From contig NZ_CP133188.1 of NCBI RefSeq assembly GCF_030913635.1, positions 3,038,001 to 3,102,000 of the forward strand: a stretch of DNA of 64,000 bases, given 5' to 3'. The stretch is from Sedimentibacter sp. MB35-C1. Its GTDB lineage: Bacteria > Bacillota > Clostridia > Tissierellales > Sedimentibacteraceae. Under the pieces are notes generated by a model that saw only the letters and a list, made by a program, of their open reading frames with translations, was not told the origin of the DNA and ran no database searches. This document shows, piece by piece, positions 43,398-52,382 of this stretch (position 1 is the first letter of the stretch; every line of letters begins with the position of its first letter). The translations under genes were made by a program, and so were the position numbers.

Positions 43398-43432
43398 AAA
43401 ATGAGACGTTCGGTGCATGAACGTCTCATTTT
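43398..43432. terminator. Bidirectional terminator
   Basis: AAAATGAGACGTTC (43398-43411) pairs perfectly with GAACGTCTCATTTT (43419-43432) around a 7-base loop, with A/T tails on both sides. It ends the rhodanese and AraC transcripts. Confidence 0.92.
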
Positions 43433-43464
43433 TATGCTAATTTATAAACTCTATCTCTCGCAAT

Positions 43465-44322
43465 CTATTTTTTCTTAACAGGAATCCAAATTTCACTGTA
43501 GTAATTTTCATCCTTAACTCCATTTAGATAATCCTCAGAATTTGTATACATTTCAACGTCGAGGCCTGCTGCAATTTCATAATCTCTACAGTTAGGTAGC
43601 CATTCCGAATAAATTTTATTGTTCACATCCTGTAAGGATTTTGGCATTGCACCTGTGCATGGAAAAACAGCCCAAGTGTACTTTGGAATAGTTTTTGTTA
43701 TAACCCCCTCTGGCAATTCTTCAGCTTCATTAAAACTGTCTGCAATCATATATTCAAATTCATCTGAGCCCATGCTCTCATCTATGCATATACCGTACAT
43801 TCCACATACTTGATTTTTCTTTCCCTCTTGATAATACTCTGCCCAAAACTTAGGAATTTCTGCAACTGCACCTTCATACTTAAACATCTTTGATACACCC
43901 CTAACAACAAAAGAATCTTTTTCAACAATTTTGTAATCCATAACATAACCGCCTTCCAATGAAAATTTGATTTTTAGAGGAGCAAATGATTTAATCATTG
44001 CTCCGTCTTTACGAACAGAAGTAGGTGTGACACCATGAAATCTGGTAAATGCTTTTGTGAAGCTGTCCGGTGAATCATATCCGTATTTCATTGCAATATC
44101 AATTATTTTATTGTCAGTGGAAACAAGCTCACTGCCGGCAAGTGTAAGCCTGCGCTTTCTTATATACTCTCCAACTGTAAAGCCGCAGAGCATTGCAAAT
44201 CCCTTTTGAAAATAGAAGAGAGACATAAACGCTTTTTTCGCAACATCCTCCACAGTTATTTCTTCTGTAATATTCTCCTCAATATAGCTTACAACTTCAC
44301 TTATTTCTTCAATCCAACCCAT
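43465..44322 (-). CDS. AraC-family regulator with GyrI-like effector domain
   Basis: This 285-residue regulator has AraC helix-turn-helix motifs (VEDVAKKAFMSLFYFQKGFA and AMKYGYDSPDSFTKAFTRFH, within residues 20-105). The C-terminal effector domain ends YYSEIWIPVKKK. It resembles the AraC protein at 24 kb (same ending and architecture). Its target is not evident. AGGAG precedes ATG 44322. Confidence 0.88.
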   Translation of the reverse strand: MGWIEEISEVVSYIEENITEEITVEDVAKKAFMSLFYFQKGFAMLCGFTVGEYIRKRRLTLAGSELVSTDNKIIDIAMKYGYDSPDSFTKAFTRFHGVTPTSVRKDGAMIKSFAPLKIKFSLEGGYVMDYKIVEKDSFVVRGVSKMFKYEGAVAEIPKFWAEYYQEGKKNQVCGMYGICIDESMGSDEFEYMIADSFNEAEELPEGVITKTIPKYTWAVFPCTGAMPKSLQDVNNKIYSEWLPNCRDYEIAAGLDVEMYTNSEDYLNGVKDENYYSEIWIPVKKK

Positions 44323-44415
44323 ATCATCACTCCTGCTTACTAATATAGATTAACTCTTTTTAAATGGCTATGCCCGACTTTTTGTGTTATCTTTTGTCTA
44401 ATATAAAAAATAATA

Positions 44416-44958
44416 TTAAACTACTCTTCTCAGTTCTCCTGTTACAGAGTTAATTACAAGTCCATACAGCTTTATATCCTTCGGTATAAGAGGGTGATTG
44501 CGAATCATATCCACAGATTTCTTAATAGAAAAATCCAAGTCCATAAAACCACCCAGCCATGAATCAAAATCAACACCAAAATATTTAATCATATCAATAT
44601 TTTCATTTGTTATGCCACGCTCTCTCATTTTTTCTATCATTTTTTTGCTATCTGTATATCTAGCACCGCAATCCGTGTGGCCAATTATCAAAATTTCCCT
44701 CACATTTAATTCATAAATACCTATGAGAAGACTTCTCATTGCACTTCCAAAAGGATGTGAAACGACTCCTCCTGCATTTTGAATTATTTTTGCATCACCA
44801 TTTTTAAGTCCCAGGGCCGAAGGCAGTAATTTAGTTAATCTCGTATCCATACAGGAAACTATGGCAACTTTTTTGTCTGGATATTTGCTTGTTACATACT
44901 TTTCATACTCTTTATTTTCTACGAAAGCCCTATTAAACTGCAACATTTCGTCAATCAT
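44416..44958 (-). CDS. Beta-carbonic anhydrase family protein
   Basis: This 180-residue protein has the beta-class zinc site: SCMDTRL (Cys35, Asp37, Arg39) and IGHTDCGARY (His and Cys near residues 93 and 96). It hydrates CO2 to bicarbonate. It matches the shorter clostridial group of the family, lacking the longer C-terminal arm of plant-type enzymes. GGAGGATGAG lies before ATG 44958. Confidence 0.88.
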   Translation of the reverse strand: MIDEMLQFNRAFVENKEYEKYVTSKYPDKKVAIVSCMDTRLTKLLPSALGLKNGDAKIIQNAGGVVSHPFGSAMRSLLIGIYELNVREILIIGHTDCGARYTDSKKMIEKMRERGITNENIDMIKYFGVDFDSWLGGFMDLDFSIKKSVDMIRNHPLIPKDIKLYGLVINSVTGELRRVV

Positions 44959-45044
44959 AACTCATCCTCCAACTCTTACTAATTTTCTTTAAATTGGTCA
45001 TTTATTTTTTTAAAGTGAAGCTCACAATACGGACTCCTTAATTA

Positions 45045-45500
45045 CTAATTAACACAGAATATTTTTAATTCGACCTCATCTTCATCAGACCTGCCTGTCT
45101 CCTTAAAACCTAGTTTCTTGTATAGATTATACGCCTGTAAATTACGAGGCTTGCATGTTAACAGCACAATATCCGACTTGCCAAATGGTTTTTCTCGAAT
45201 AAGCTCTAACAAGCACCTCATGGCATTTTCTCCGTATCCTTTTCCCTGCTCTGATTCGTCAATCATCATGTGCCATATATTATATGTTTCTTCATCATAG
45301 TCATATATGAGCATAACATATCCAACCATTTTTTCAGCATTGTATATGCCGAATGGAATACATTGAGCATAGTAAACATAAGCTTGAGCCAGGCTGCGAA
45401 TAGGATGAGAAACGTAATCTTCCTGTCCTTTACCTAATTTTAAATTAAAGCACTCTATAAAATTTGATTCATCAATTCTTTTCAATGTAATGTTATTCAT
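45045..45500 (-). CDS. GNAT acetyltransferase, polyamine-type
   Basis: This 151-residue GNAT enzyme has the acetyl-CoA loop ESEQGKGYGENAMRCLLELI and the C-terminal NLQAYNLYKKLGFKETG. Its layout is close to BltD/PaiA-type spermine/spermidine acetyltransferases. The substrate is inferred only. CGGAGG precedes ATG 45500. Two tiny overlapping ORFs precede it in the leader. Confidence 0.85.
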   Translation of the reverse strand: MNNITLKRIDESNFIECFNLKLGKGQEDYVSHPIRSLAQAYVYYAQCIPFGIYNAEKMVGYVMLIYDYDEETYNIWHMMIDESEQGKGYGENAMRCLLELIREKPFGKSDIVLLTCKPRNLQAYNLYKKLGFKETGRSDEDEVELKIFCVN

Positions 45501-45526
45501 AATTCCTCCGTTCTTAATTAAGAGGG

Positions 45527-45583
45527 TTAGATAGAGTTAACCCTCCATCTCAATATATCAATCACTATATAAATTATCTTCAT
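45527..45583 (-). CDS. Possible 18-residue leader peptide
   Basis: This frame encodes MKIIYIVIDILRWRVNSI and ends just before the GNAT ribosome site. A strong AAAGGAG lies nine bases before the ATG. The stop lies inside a hairpin (GAGGGTTA 45522-45529 with TAACCCTC 45538-45545), which is compatible with translation-coupled control of the acetyltransferase. No comparison was possible. Confidence 0.3.
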   Translation of the reverse strand: MKIIYIVIDILRWRVNSI

Positions 45584-45653
45584 AATGAACATCTCCTTTC
45601 AAAAATTGATATCTATATAAATACAAGTCTCCTTGTAACACTTTAATTTTCAT
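45558..45653 (-). CDS. Possible 31-residue upstream ORF
   Basis: This frame begins MKIKVLQGDLYLYRYQFLK, has an AGGTGA site seven bases before ATG 45653, and overlaps the 18-residue ORF in another frame. The two consecutive strong ribosome sites suggest a leader with coupled translation, but AT-rich DNA yields such frames by chance. Confidence 0.3.
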   Translation of the reverse strand: MKIKVLQGDLYLYRYQFLKGDVHYEDNLYSD

Positions 45654-45710
45654 GTATTAATCACCTTTTTCATATTCAGGTTCTTTTATGTAATTTCGTA
45701 AGCTTCATAG

Positions 45711-47054
45711 CTATAATTTATATTCTTTAATCTTATATCTTATAGATCTTTCACTTATTCCAAGACTGTTAGCAGTCCATTTTCTATTCTGCCTGTTATT
45801 TTTCAAGGCAAATTCTATCGCCTTTTTCTCTATGTCCTCCAACGTCTCCCCTTCGTATATTTTTATATAATTATCACTTACATTATCATTTATTCTTATC
45901 ATCTTATGATTATTAAAATTCAAAGAATCAACGCCAATGTATTCATCTCCGCATAGTAAGACTGCCCTTTGAATAATATTTTCAAGTTCTCTTACATTCC
46001 CTAAGTATTCATAGTTCTTAAGTTGATTCATAGCATCATCTGTTATGCCTTTGATCTCTTTGTTATATGAAATTCTGTACTTATCAATGAAGTGAGGAAC
46101 CAATAAATCAAGGTCTTCAATCCTTTCCCTAAGAGGAGGAGCAACAATATTTATTACATTAATTCTGTAATACAAATCTTCTCTGAAGTTCCCTGACTTT
46201 ATCTCTTCTTCTAGATTACGATTAGTTGAACATATAATTCTGACATCTACAGGGTAATTCTTCTCATCACCTATATGTCTTATTTCCTTTTCTTGAATAA
46301 ACCTAAGGAGTTTAGATTGCAGCTTAATATTCATTTCTCCTATTTCATCTAAAAACAGTGTGCCTTTTTCAGCTTTCCTGATTAAACCGATATCATCCTT
46401 AGTAGCTCCTGTAAATGATCCTTTTTTATATCCAAACAATTCACTCTCCAAAAGCTCATTTGGCATCGCAGCACAGTTTATTGCTATAAAAGGTTTGCCT
46501 GCCCTGTTGCTGCTACTATGTATTGTCTGAGCTATTAATTCTTTGCCGGTTCCGCTTTCACCTGTTATCAGGACTGTTGCGTCAGTATCTTTTATTTTAT
46601 CCACTATGCTTTTAATATCCAGAATTGCTTTTGATTCTCCGATAGGTGTTTTCCGCAAGTGTCCTTGCAATAAGTCCAGTTCTTTTTTTAGGTTCAGTTT
46701 TTCAGCTGCTGTATTGAGCAAAATTAAAAGCTGATCGTTGTCTATTGGCTTTGTAATAAAGTAATATGCCCCGGATTTTATAGCTTTAATTGAGTTCTCA
46801 ATTGTTGAATAGGCCGTCATGATAATTACTACAGCGTTTGGATCCACAGCAAGCAACTCGTCCATAAGAATGAGACCGCTGCCTTCTGACAGTCTTAAAT
46901 CCAGCAATACTAAGCTGATTTTTTCCTCTATGAATATCCTCTTTGCATCACTGACGTTGTCGCTTGTGTATACATGGTAGCTGTCTTCAAGGAGAAATTT
47001 TAGAGCTCGCAATATATTATTTTCATCGTCAACTATCAATATTTTAGTCTTCAT
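45711..47054 (-). CDS. Sigma-54-dependent NtrC-family response regulator
   Basis: A 447-residue regulator with a receiver domain (residues 1-120: DDENN, phosphoacceptor Asp in SLVLLDLRLSEG), an AAA+ domain (GESGTGKELIAQTIH; the sigma-54 contact loop reads GSFTGA rather than GAFTGA; LFLDEIGEM Walker B) and a Fis-type helix-turn-helix (KWTANSLGISERSIRYKIKE). It overlaps the upstream kinase gene. The nearest sigma-54 promoter lies before gltS at 52.3 kb, so that operon is the probable target. Confidence 0.92.
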   Translation of the reverse strand: MKTKILIVDDENNILRALKFLLEDSYHVYTSDNVSDAKRIFIEEKISLVLLDLRLSEGSGLILMDELLAVDPNAVVIIMTAYSTIENSIKAIKSGAYYFITKPIDNDQLLILLNTAAEKLNLKKELDLLQGHLRKTPIGESKAILDIKSIVDKIKDTDATVLITGESGTGKELIAQTIHSSSNRAGKPFIAINCAAMPNELLESELFGYKKGSFTGATKDDIGLIRKAEKGTLFLDEIGEMNIKLQSKLLRFIQEKEIRHIGDEKNYPVDVRIICSTNRNLEEEIKSGNFREDLYYRINVINIVAPPLRERIEDLDLLVPHFIDKYRISYNKEIKGITDDAMNQLKNYEYLGNVRELENIIQRAVLLCGDEYIGVDSLNFNNHKMIRINDNVSDNYIKIYEGETLEDIEKKAIEFALKNNRQNRKWTANSLGISERSIRYKIKEYKL

Positions 47055-48630
47055 TTTTTACTCCCATCCTTACTGTTAAAAATACAAATAACCCGCTGGT
47101 CTTCTTATTATTTCCAGCTACAATTTTTCCTCCGTTTTCTTCCACAAGTTTTTTAACAATAAACATACCTACACCATTTCCATTATCTTTTGTGGTATAA
47201 AACGGTTCAAATATATAGTCTAAGGACTCATCATCCATCCCACATCCATTGTCTACAATCTCAATATTTACATTTTTGCCATCAACATATCCATTTATTT
47301 TTATAGTTGGATTCTCAGTACCAATAAGTGCATCCTTACTGTTTAGAATAATATTTATAATAGTTTGCTTAAAGTGACTTAAATCAAACTCAATATAAAT
47401 ATCCTCAGGGATTTTCAAATCTATATTAATATCTCTAATTTGCAATTTAATAAATTTAATAGCATTTTCTAATTCGTTTTTAAGATTCAATACTTTAATT
47501 TGCGGTTTTCTCGGAGAAGTGTACTCCATAAACTCTTTAATCAGATCATCTATTCTGTCTATTTCTTCAGGAATATCTTCTGCAGCTGCAAGCATAAATT
47601 CCTTATTATCCATTTTATTCTTCATTTGAGTTGTATAAATTTTTATTGATGTTAAAGGGTTTCTAATTTCATGCGCAAGAGAGGATATTATTTTATCCAT
47701 AAATTGAAGCTTGTCATAATTTCTCAGCTCATTTATAAGGAGTTTTTCCTCTCTGGTTTTTTCTTCTATTATTCTGTTTAGCTTCCTGTTAATCAATTGA
47801 ACGCTGAGAACTATTAATGAAAGTATAAATAAAAAAAATAAAAGCATTTTAATTTTCATTTCAGTTTCTTTACTTGTATTTTTTATAGGTGTCCCGAACC
47901 ACTTCCTGTGTAATACATCATACATACCATTATTTTGTATTTCATCTAATCCTTCATTCAGCTTTCTTAATAATTGTGGATTGTCCTTTGAAACCGCCAT
48001 AGAATACTTTTGCTCATTAAGCTTCTGCCCAACAATTTTAATCTGGTCAATCCAGTTGTTTTCCTTGCAAATATAATTAACAGTAAGGGTATTTCCAACC
48101 ATGGCTTCTACCTCACCGTTAATTAGGGCCTCAGTTGCCTCCTCCATGGTATCATACTGAATTATTGTTATATCTTTAATCATGCTCAATTCAAGATATA
48201 CAATATCCTCCCTCAGTACAGACACAACTTTGTTTACAAGGTTAGAATTATCATTAATCGAGTAATTATTATTCCTTACAAAAACTGATTGGGAATTAAG
48301 GAGTAGAGAGTCTGTAAAATTAAACCTGGCCCTCCTATCGTCAGATTCTTTCATACCCTGGATAATATCTGCCTGGTTTCTTTCTATGGAATAAAAGGCA
48401 TCCTCCCATTTCATCGGCATAAATTCAAACTCCATGCCTGTTACAAGACTTATCGCTTTAAGCAAATCTACGTTAAATCCTTTGTAAATACCGTCGCTGT
48501 CCAAAAACTCATAAGGGGGAAATTGGATATCTCCGGCTACTCTAAAAGTATCTGTATCTGAGAAGCCGTAGGCAATGGCTGTATTCATAAAAAGTATCAA
48601 TATAAGTAAAACAGTAGCTTTTTTAATCAT
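47044..48630 (-). CDS. Sensor histidine kinase with extracellular amino-acid-binding domain
   Basis: This protein of about 528 residues has a signal peptide (KATVLLILILFMNTAIAYGF), a periplasmic-type solute-binding domain (SBP_bac_3, about residues 30-255), one transmembrane helix (near 270-288), and a HisKA domain with SSLAHEIRNPLTSI. An HATPase domain follows (IILNSKDAL, VDNGCGMDDES, GVGMFIVKKL). The solute-binding sensor suggests direct sensing of an amino acid, plausibly glutamate or histidine given the neighbours. I start it at ATG 48630, with AGGGT upstream. Confidence 0.9.
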   Translation of the reverse strand: MIKKATVLLILILFMNTAIAYGFSDTDTFRVAGDIQFPPYEFLDSDGIYKGFNVDLLKAISLVTGMEFEFMPMKWEDAFYSIERNQADIIQGMKESDDRRARFNFTDSLLLNSQSVFVRNNNYSINDNSNLVNKVVSVLREDIVYLELSMIKDITIIQYDTMEEATEALINGEVEAMVGNTLTVNYICKENNWIDQIKIVGQKLNEQKYSMAVSKDNPQLLRKLNEGLDEIQNNGMYDVLHRKWFGTPIKNTSKETEMKIKMLLFFLFILSLIVLSVQLINRKLNRIIEEKTREEKLLINELRNYDKLQFMDKIISSLAHEIRNPLTSIKIYTTQMKNKMDNKEFMLAAAEDIPEEIDRIDDLIKEFMEYTSPRKPQIKVLNLKNELENAIKFIKLQIRDINIDLKIPEDIYIEFDLSHFKQTIINIILNSKDALIGTENPTIKINGYVDGKNVNIEIVDNGCGMDDESLDYIFEPFYTTKDNGNGVGMFIVKKLVEENGGKIVAGNNKKTSGLFVFLTVRMGVKNED

Positions 48631-48724
48631 TTTATCTACCCTTCTAAACATGTGTACCAGTAGTTTCTATATTACCACACGAAGTTAATCAATTCTACAA
48701 AAAATGTTTTCCAACAAGAAAATA

Positions 48725-48751
48725 ATACCTCTGTCAATTTAACAGAGGTAT
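48725..48751 (-). terminator. Terminator after hutD
   Basis: ATACCTCTGT (48725-48734) pairs with ACAGAGGTAT (48742-48751) around 7 bases, followed on the minus strand by TATTATTTTCTTG. It separates the catabolic operon from the kinase-regulator pair. Confidence 0.75.
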
Positions 48752-48762
48752 CTTCTATCTCT

Positions 48763-49341
48763 TTACTTACCTGTTGCAAATTCAGTAATAATTACAGGTA
48801 ACTTAGCGTTTAAAATTTTTACTTTGTCTTCATTATCAGTTTCTATAATGTATAATGAAAATCCATCTACTTTCCTTTTGCCACCATGCTCTGGCAGCTC
48901 TAAAGTAAACTCATTTACAGAGAAGAATGTTACAACTTCTGATTTTTTAAGAAGATATTCTTCCTTCTCGTTAAGTATTTGCATTTTAGAAAGAAATCCG
49001 CTTTTTACAATGAAATTATAATCTCTGCAGTCCAGAGTATTCTTTGAAAAAGTGTTCCATGATCCGTCGAAGTATTCAACATCGTATTTTCTGAGGCTTC
49101 TGTCATAAAGTCTGCTGTGCTTCAAGCTAAGCTCTCCATTTAAGGGCAGAATATATCTCTGGTATCCGGTAAAATCCGAAAATGTAGATTCTGTTGAAGT
49201 AAAGGTTGCAGATGAAATTCTCCACAAAAAATCCTTATTAGAAAACACAGAATCATACGGATAAATTGCCAGCTGTGTAGTTTCTCCGCCGGCCCATTTT
49301 GTGGTCACAAAGTTTTCCTTTTTAATAATTTTTTCTTTCAT
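48763..49341 (-). CDS. hutD: HutD-family protein
   Basis: This 192-residue cupin-like protein has KWAGGETTQLAIYP near residue 15 and WRISSATFTSTESTFSDFTG (residues 42-61), which are HutD marks. HutD proteins accompany histidine utilisation genes and are thought to act as governors of formiminoglutamate or related intermediates. The gene follows the cyclodeaminase by 42 bases and fits a histidine/formiminoglutamate operon. Confidence 0.85.
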   Translation of the reverse strand: MKEKIIKKENFVTTKWAGGETTQLAIYPYDSVFSNKDFLWRISSATFTSTESTFSDFTGYQRYILPLNGELSLKHSRLYDRSLRKYDVEYFDGSWNTFSKNTLDCRDYNFIVKSGFLSKMQILNEKEEYLLKKSEVVTFFSVNEFTLELPEHGGKRKVDGFSLYIIETDNEDKVKILNAKLPVIITEFATGK

Positions 49342-49383
49342 TCCTTCACCCTCTCAAAAGTTAATTTAATACTCATCGAAAGC

Positions 49384-49947
49384 CTAATATATTTTAAGTT
49401 CCTTTATCACTCTATTGAACTCTTCTAGTTTCTCTTCGTCCTTAACCAGCGGAAGGTTAGCCTCAATGTTTATTAAGCATCCATTGGTTCCTATCTTCGC
49501 CATCTCACGTCCGATTACTATGTCGGAATTACAGTTTGGATTAGTCTTGCCTTCCAGCTCTGCTCCAATATCGTAAATCCTTCGGCAAAGTTTTGCATTT
49601 TCCATTGGAGCAGTAGCTCCAACTACTCCTGCATCAGCGATTGCTTTTTTCCTTATTTCTTTTTCTTCTTCAGTTCCTTTAGGAAGCTTGTACGCATTGA
49701 TTATAACACCATACGCATTGGCATCATCCACTATCCCGGCCAACAGCTTTTCTCTTAATTCTTCAAGCTCCTTCGCATACTCCAATTGGCTTTCAGAAGA
49801 TATTCCAAAATCCTTCTTTGTGGACAGCTTGCAAACCATCCCTATAAGTCCACAGGCTAAAGCTCCAGATAAGGCTGAGGCACTGCCTCCTCCAACTGTA
49901 ACGTCATCTGTATCTAAAATCAGCTCTAATACACTTTTATAGTCCAT
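49384..49947 (-). CDS. fchA: Formiminotetrahydrofolate cyclodeaminase
   Basis: A protein of about 187 residues with VGGGSASALSGALACGLIGM near residue 16 and the closing NPNCNSDIVIGREMAKIGTN. It releases ammonia from 5-formiminotetrahydrofolate to give methenyl-THF. It is the partner of the formiminotransferase just upstream (96 bases). The ATG 49947 has AGGAG. The longer frame has no site. Here the two activities are separate genes rather than the fused mammalian form. Confidence 0.92.
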   Translation of the reverse strand: MDYKSVLELILDTDDVTVGGGSASALSGALACGLIGMVCKLSTKKDFGISSESQLEYAKELEELREKLLAGIVDDANAYGVIINAYKLPKGTEEEKEIRKKAIADAGVVGATAPMENAKLCRRIYDIGAELEGKTNPNCNSDIVIGREMAKIGTNGCLINIEANLPLVKDEEKLEEFNRVIKELKIY

Positions 49948-50043
49948 GCTTTTCTCCTCTTTTCTTTCTACTAAATTAATACTATAAGGGCTCGCAAAAT
50001 GCAAGCCCAAAAGTTTTATAATTTTATAAAATATGCAAATTAT

Positions 50044-50943
50044 TTATTGCTCGTCCAGCAATCTCTTTTCCAATATTTGATCAATGCTAAAGTTTTCTAT
50101 CTGCAAGTAATACTCAGCAACATCAAGAAGAGATTTCATAGGTATAGTTCCGATTACTTCGCTGCCAACTACATTCACACCATATCTTCTCGCTTCCATC
50201 TTTATCATTTCAAAGGCTTGATATACAGCTGACTTTTCATAGTTTACAAGGTTCATTGAAACCTGTGTTTGATTTCTTTCTTCAAGCTTAAGTCCTATAG
50301 CCTTTACATATCTAAGTCCGCCACCTAAATGTCTTACTTTTTTTGCAATTTTATCTGCGACTTCAACATTTGGTGTATCCAAGTTTACATTGAATGCCAC
50401 GAGAGGAACTCTCGCTCCTACGGCAGTAGCACCGCTTTTTGAATTCATTTCTTGAGGCCCGAAGTCCGGCTTCCATTTATCTTCTTTAATTTTTTCAAAG
50501 AAACCTTCATATTGTCCTTTTCTTACAGATGCAAGATTTCTTCTATCTTCCTTTGTGCATGCATCCTCATACAGGTACACAGGTATCCCCCAGCTTCCAA
50601 GCTCAGCTCCTACCTCTTTAGCTGTTTCAATACAATCACCAATAGTCACATTAGAAACCGGAGTAAAAGGAATAACATCTGTAGCTCCCATTCTTGGATG
50701 AGCGCCTTCATGCTTTGTCATATCAATAAGTTCCGCTGCTTTTCTCGCTGTATTAATTGCAGCCTCCTTAATCTTTTCCGGTGATCCAATCATTGTTAAA
50801 ACTGTTCTGTTGTGATCTTTGTCAGATGAGTAATCTAAAATTGTAATACCTTCAATTTTTCTTGCCTCATCAACAATTTTTTCAACTAAAGCTTCATCTC
50901 TTCCTTCACTAAAGTTTGGCACACATTCCATTAATTTTCTCAT
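50044..50943 (-). CDS. ftcD: Glutamate formimidoyltransferase
   Basis: This 299-residue enzyme transfers the formimino group of formiminoglutamate to tetrahydrofolate, freeing glutamate. CVPNFSEGRD begins it, and the conserved HEGAHPRMGATDVIPFTP (residues 79-96) and NLDTPNVEVADKIAK are present. It is 18 bases from gltS. Histidase, urocanase and imidazolonepropionase genes are not in the window, so formiminoglutamate must come from elsewhere. Confidence 0.93.
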   Translation of the reverse strand: MRKLMECVPNFSEGRDEALVEKIVDEARKIEGITILDYSSDKDHNRTVLTMIGSPEKIKEAAINTARKAAELIDMTKHEGAHPRMGATDVIPFTPVSNVTIGDCIETAKEVGAELGSWGIPVYLYEDACTKEDRRNLASVRKGQYEGFFEKIKEDKWKPDFGPQEMNSKSGATAVGARVPLVAFNVNLDTPNVEVADKIAKKVRHLGGGLRYVKAIGLKLEERNQTQVSMNLVNYEKSAVYQAFEMIKMEARRYGVNVVGSEVIGTIPMKSLLDVAEYYLQIENFSIDQILEKRLLDEQ

Positions 50944-50961
50944 AATAACCTCTCTTTGATT

Positions 50962-52200
50962 TTACATTAAATTTTCCACAAAGGTTTTAATAAACCAAAT
51001 TGTTTGTGGCTGATAAATTATATCTACTAAGAATGCTCCGACTATTGGAACAATCATCATTGCCTTTCTGCTCATACCGTATTTCTCATTAACAGCTGTC
51101 ATATTAACTATTGCTGAAGGAGTAGCTCCTAATCCGTGTCCAGCAAGACCTGATACCATAACTGCAGCATCGTAGTTCTTCCCAAGGATTCTGAATACTA
51201 CGAAATATCCAAACAGCGATACAAGCAGTACTTGTGAGAATACAACTACAAATACTCCGCCTATCAATCCTGATAGCTCCCAGAGCTTTAAAGTCATTAA
51301 TGCCAGTGATAAGTATAAGTTAAGCATTACATTTCCAATTTCATCAACCAGAGTAAAGTCGAATCTATATAAATTTGCTTTTTCGTTAATATTTCTAAGA
51401 ATTACGGCTACAAACATTGCACCTACATATGTTGGGAATCCCATGTTTATCAATTTACTTATCCAACCGGCAATAATAGAACCAAATGCCATGCAGACTA
51501 AAATAGCTGCCACATTTTTAATTATATCAAGTGAACTAAGTTTATTCCCAGAACTTGCATTTATATCTGTAACAGAGGTATCGAAACTTGAATCATCCTC
51601 AGGCTTAAGGTTATACTTAACAATAAGTCTTCTACCCAGCGGCCCACCTATAAGGACTGCTGATATCAGACCGAAAGTTGCTGCTGCAGCTCCTACCAGC
51701 GGCGCAGCTTCATATCCCATTTCAGAAAATGTATTTCCGTAAGAAAGCGCTGCTCCGTGTCCCCCGATCATAGAAATAGCACTGGATAACAAAGCATACG
51801 GAGCTTCCAAACCAATTACCTTGGATATAGCAATGCCCATTGTATTTTGCAATATTGAAACCACACCTGCAATAAGCCAGTACACAACAAGTAATTTACC
51901 GCCCTTAACAAGCAGCTTATAGCTTGCTCCAAGACCTACTGTTGTAAAGAAAGCTAACATAAATGCATTTTGGAACATGTTGTCAAAGCTAAAAGCAAAA
52001 GTTCCGGTCAAATGTCCAAGCCACGTAATAAACATAAATATGAATCCACCGATTACAGGTGCCGGGATACAGTATTTGTCTAATAATTTAACTTTATTCT
52101 TGACAAAATATCCCAAAAGTAATAATGCCGCAGCAAATGCCAAAGTAACTGTTGAATCAACGCTAATTGATATAAGTCCTTCAATTAATTCAAACTTCAT
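50962..52200 (-). CDS. gltS: Sodium/glutamate symporter GltS
   Basis: This 412-residue, ten-to-twelve-helix Na+-coupled glutamate carrier of the GltS family has SAISMIGGHGAALSYGNTFS near residue 140 and SGLAGHGLGATPSAIVNMTA near residue 350. These are the two re-entrant loops of the inverted repeat. It is the first gene of the operon that continues with ftcD, fchA and hutD. AAGGAGG precedes ATG 52200. Confidence 0.92.
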   Translation of the reverse strand: MKFELIEGLISISVDSTVTLAFAAALLLLGYFVKNKVKLLDKYCIPAPVIGGFIFMFITWLGHLTGTFAFSFDNMFQNAFMLAFFTTVGLGASYKLLVKGGKLLVVYWLIAGVVSILQNTMGIAISKVIGLEAPYALLSSAISMIGGHGAALSYGNTFSEMGYEAAPLVGAAAATFGLISAVLIGGPLGRRLIVKYNLKPEDDSSFDTSVTDINASSGNKLSSLDIIKNVAAILVCMAFGSIIAGWISKLINMGFPTYVGAMFVAVILRNINEKANLYRFDFTLVDEIGNVMLNLYLSLALMTLKLWELSGLIGGVFVVVFSQVLLVSLFGYFVVFRILGKNYDAAVMVSGLAGHGLGATPSAIVNMTAVNEKYGMSRKAMMIVPIVGAFLVDIIYQPQTIWFIKTFVENLM

Positions 52201-52285
52201 AATATCCTCCTTTTAGTTATCATATAGATTCGGGCTAACGATTTCATTCGTCACTTCTTTCACCCATACTTTCTCTATAATAATT

Positions 52286-52302
52286 AGCAAAATACAGGCC
52301 AA
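52286..52302 (-). promoter_or_regulatory. Sigma-54 promoter for gltS-ftcD-fchA-hutD
   Basis: On the minus strand TTGGCCTG-TATT-TTGCT has GG and GC separated by exactly 10 bases, the invariant sigma-54 spacing. The -24 GG lies at about 52299 and the -12 GC at about 52287. The predicted start near 52276 leaves a 75-base leader. An NtrC-type activator is encoded 5 kb downstream. Confidence 0.75.
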
Positions 52303-52314
52303 CTTTTTTGTGTT

Positions 52315-52336
52315 CTGAAAAACCTCTATTTTTCAG
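52315..52336 (-). promoter_or_regulatory. Candidate upstream activator site
   Basis: CTGAAAAA (52315-52322) and TTTTTCAG (52329-52336) are a perfect inverted repeat with a 6-base spacer, about 40-60 bases upstream of the predicted sigma-54 start. This is the sort of position used by NtrC-family dimers. No T-run follows, so it is less likely to be a terminator. Confidence 0.45.
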
Positions 52337-52382
52337 TTAGTTTAAATATTTAGAAAATATAATTCGCTTAATTTCAGGCAAA

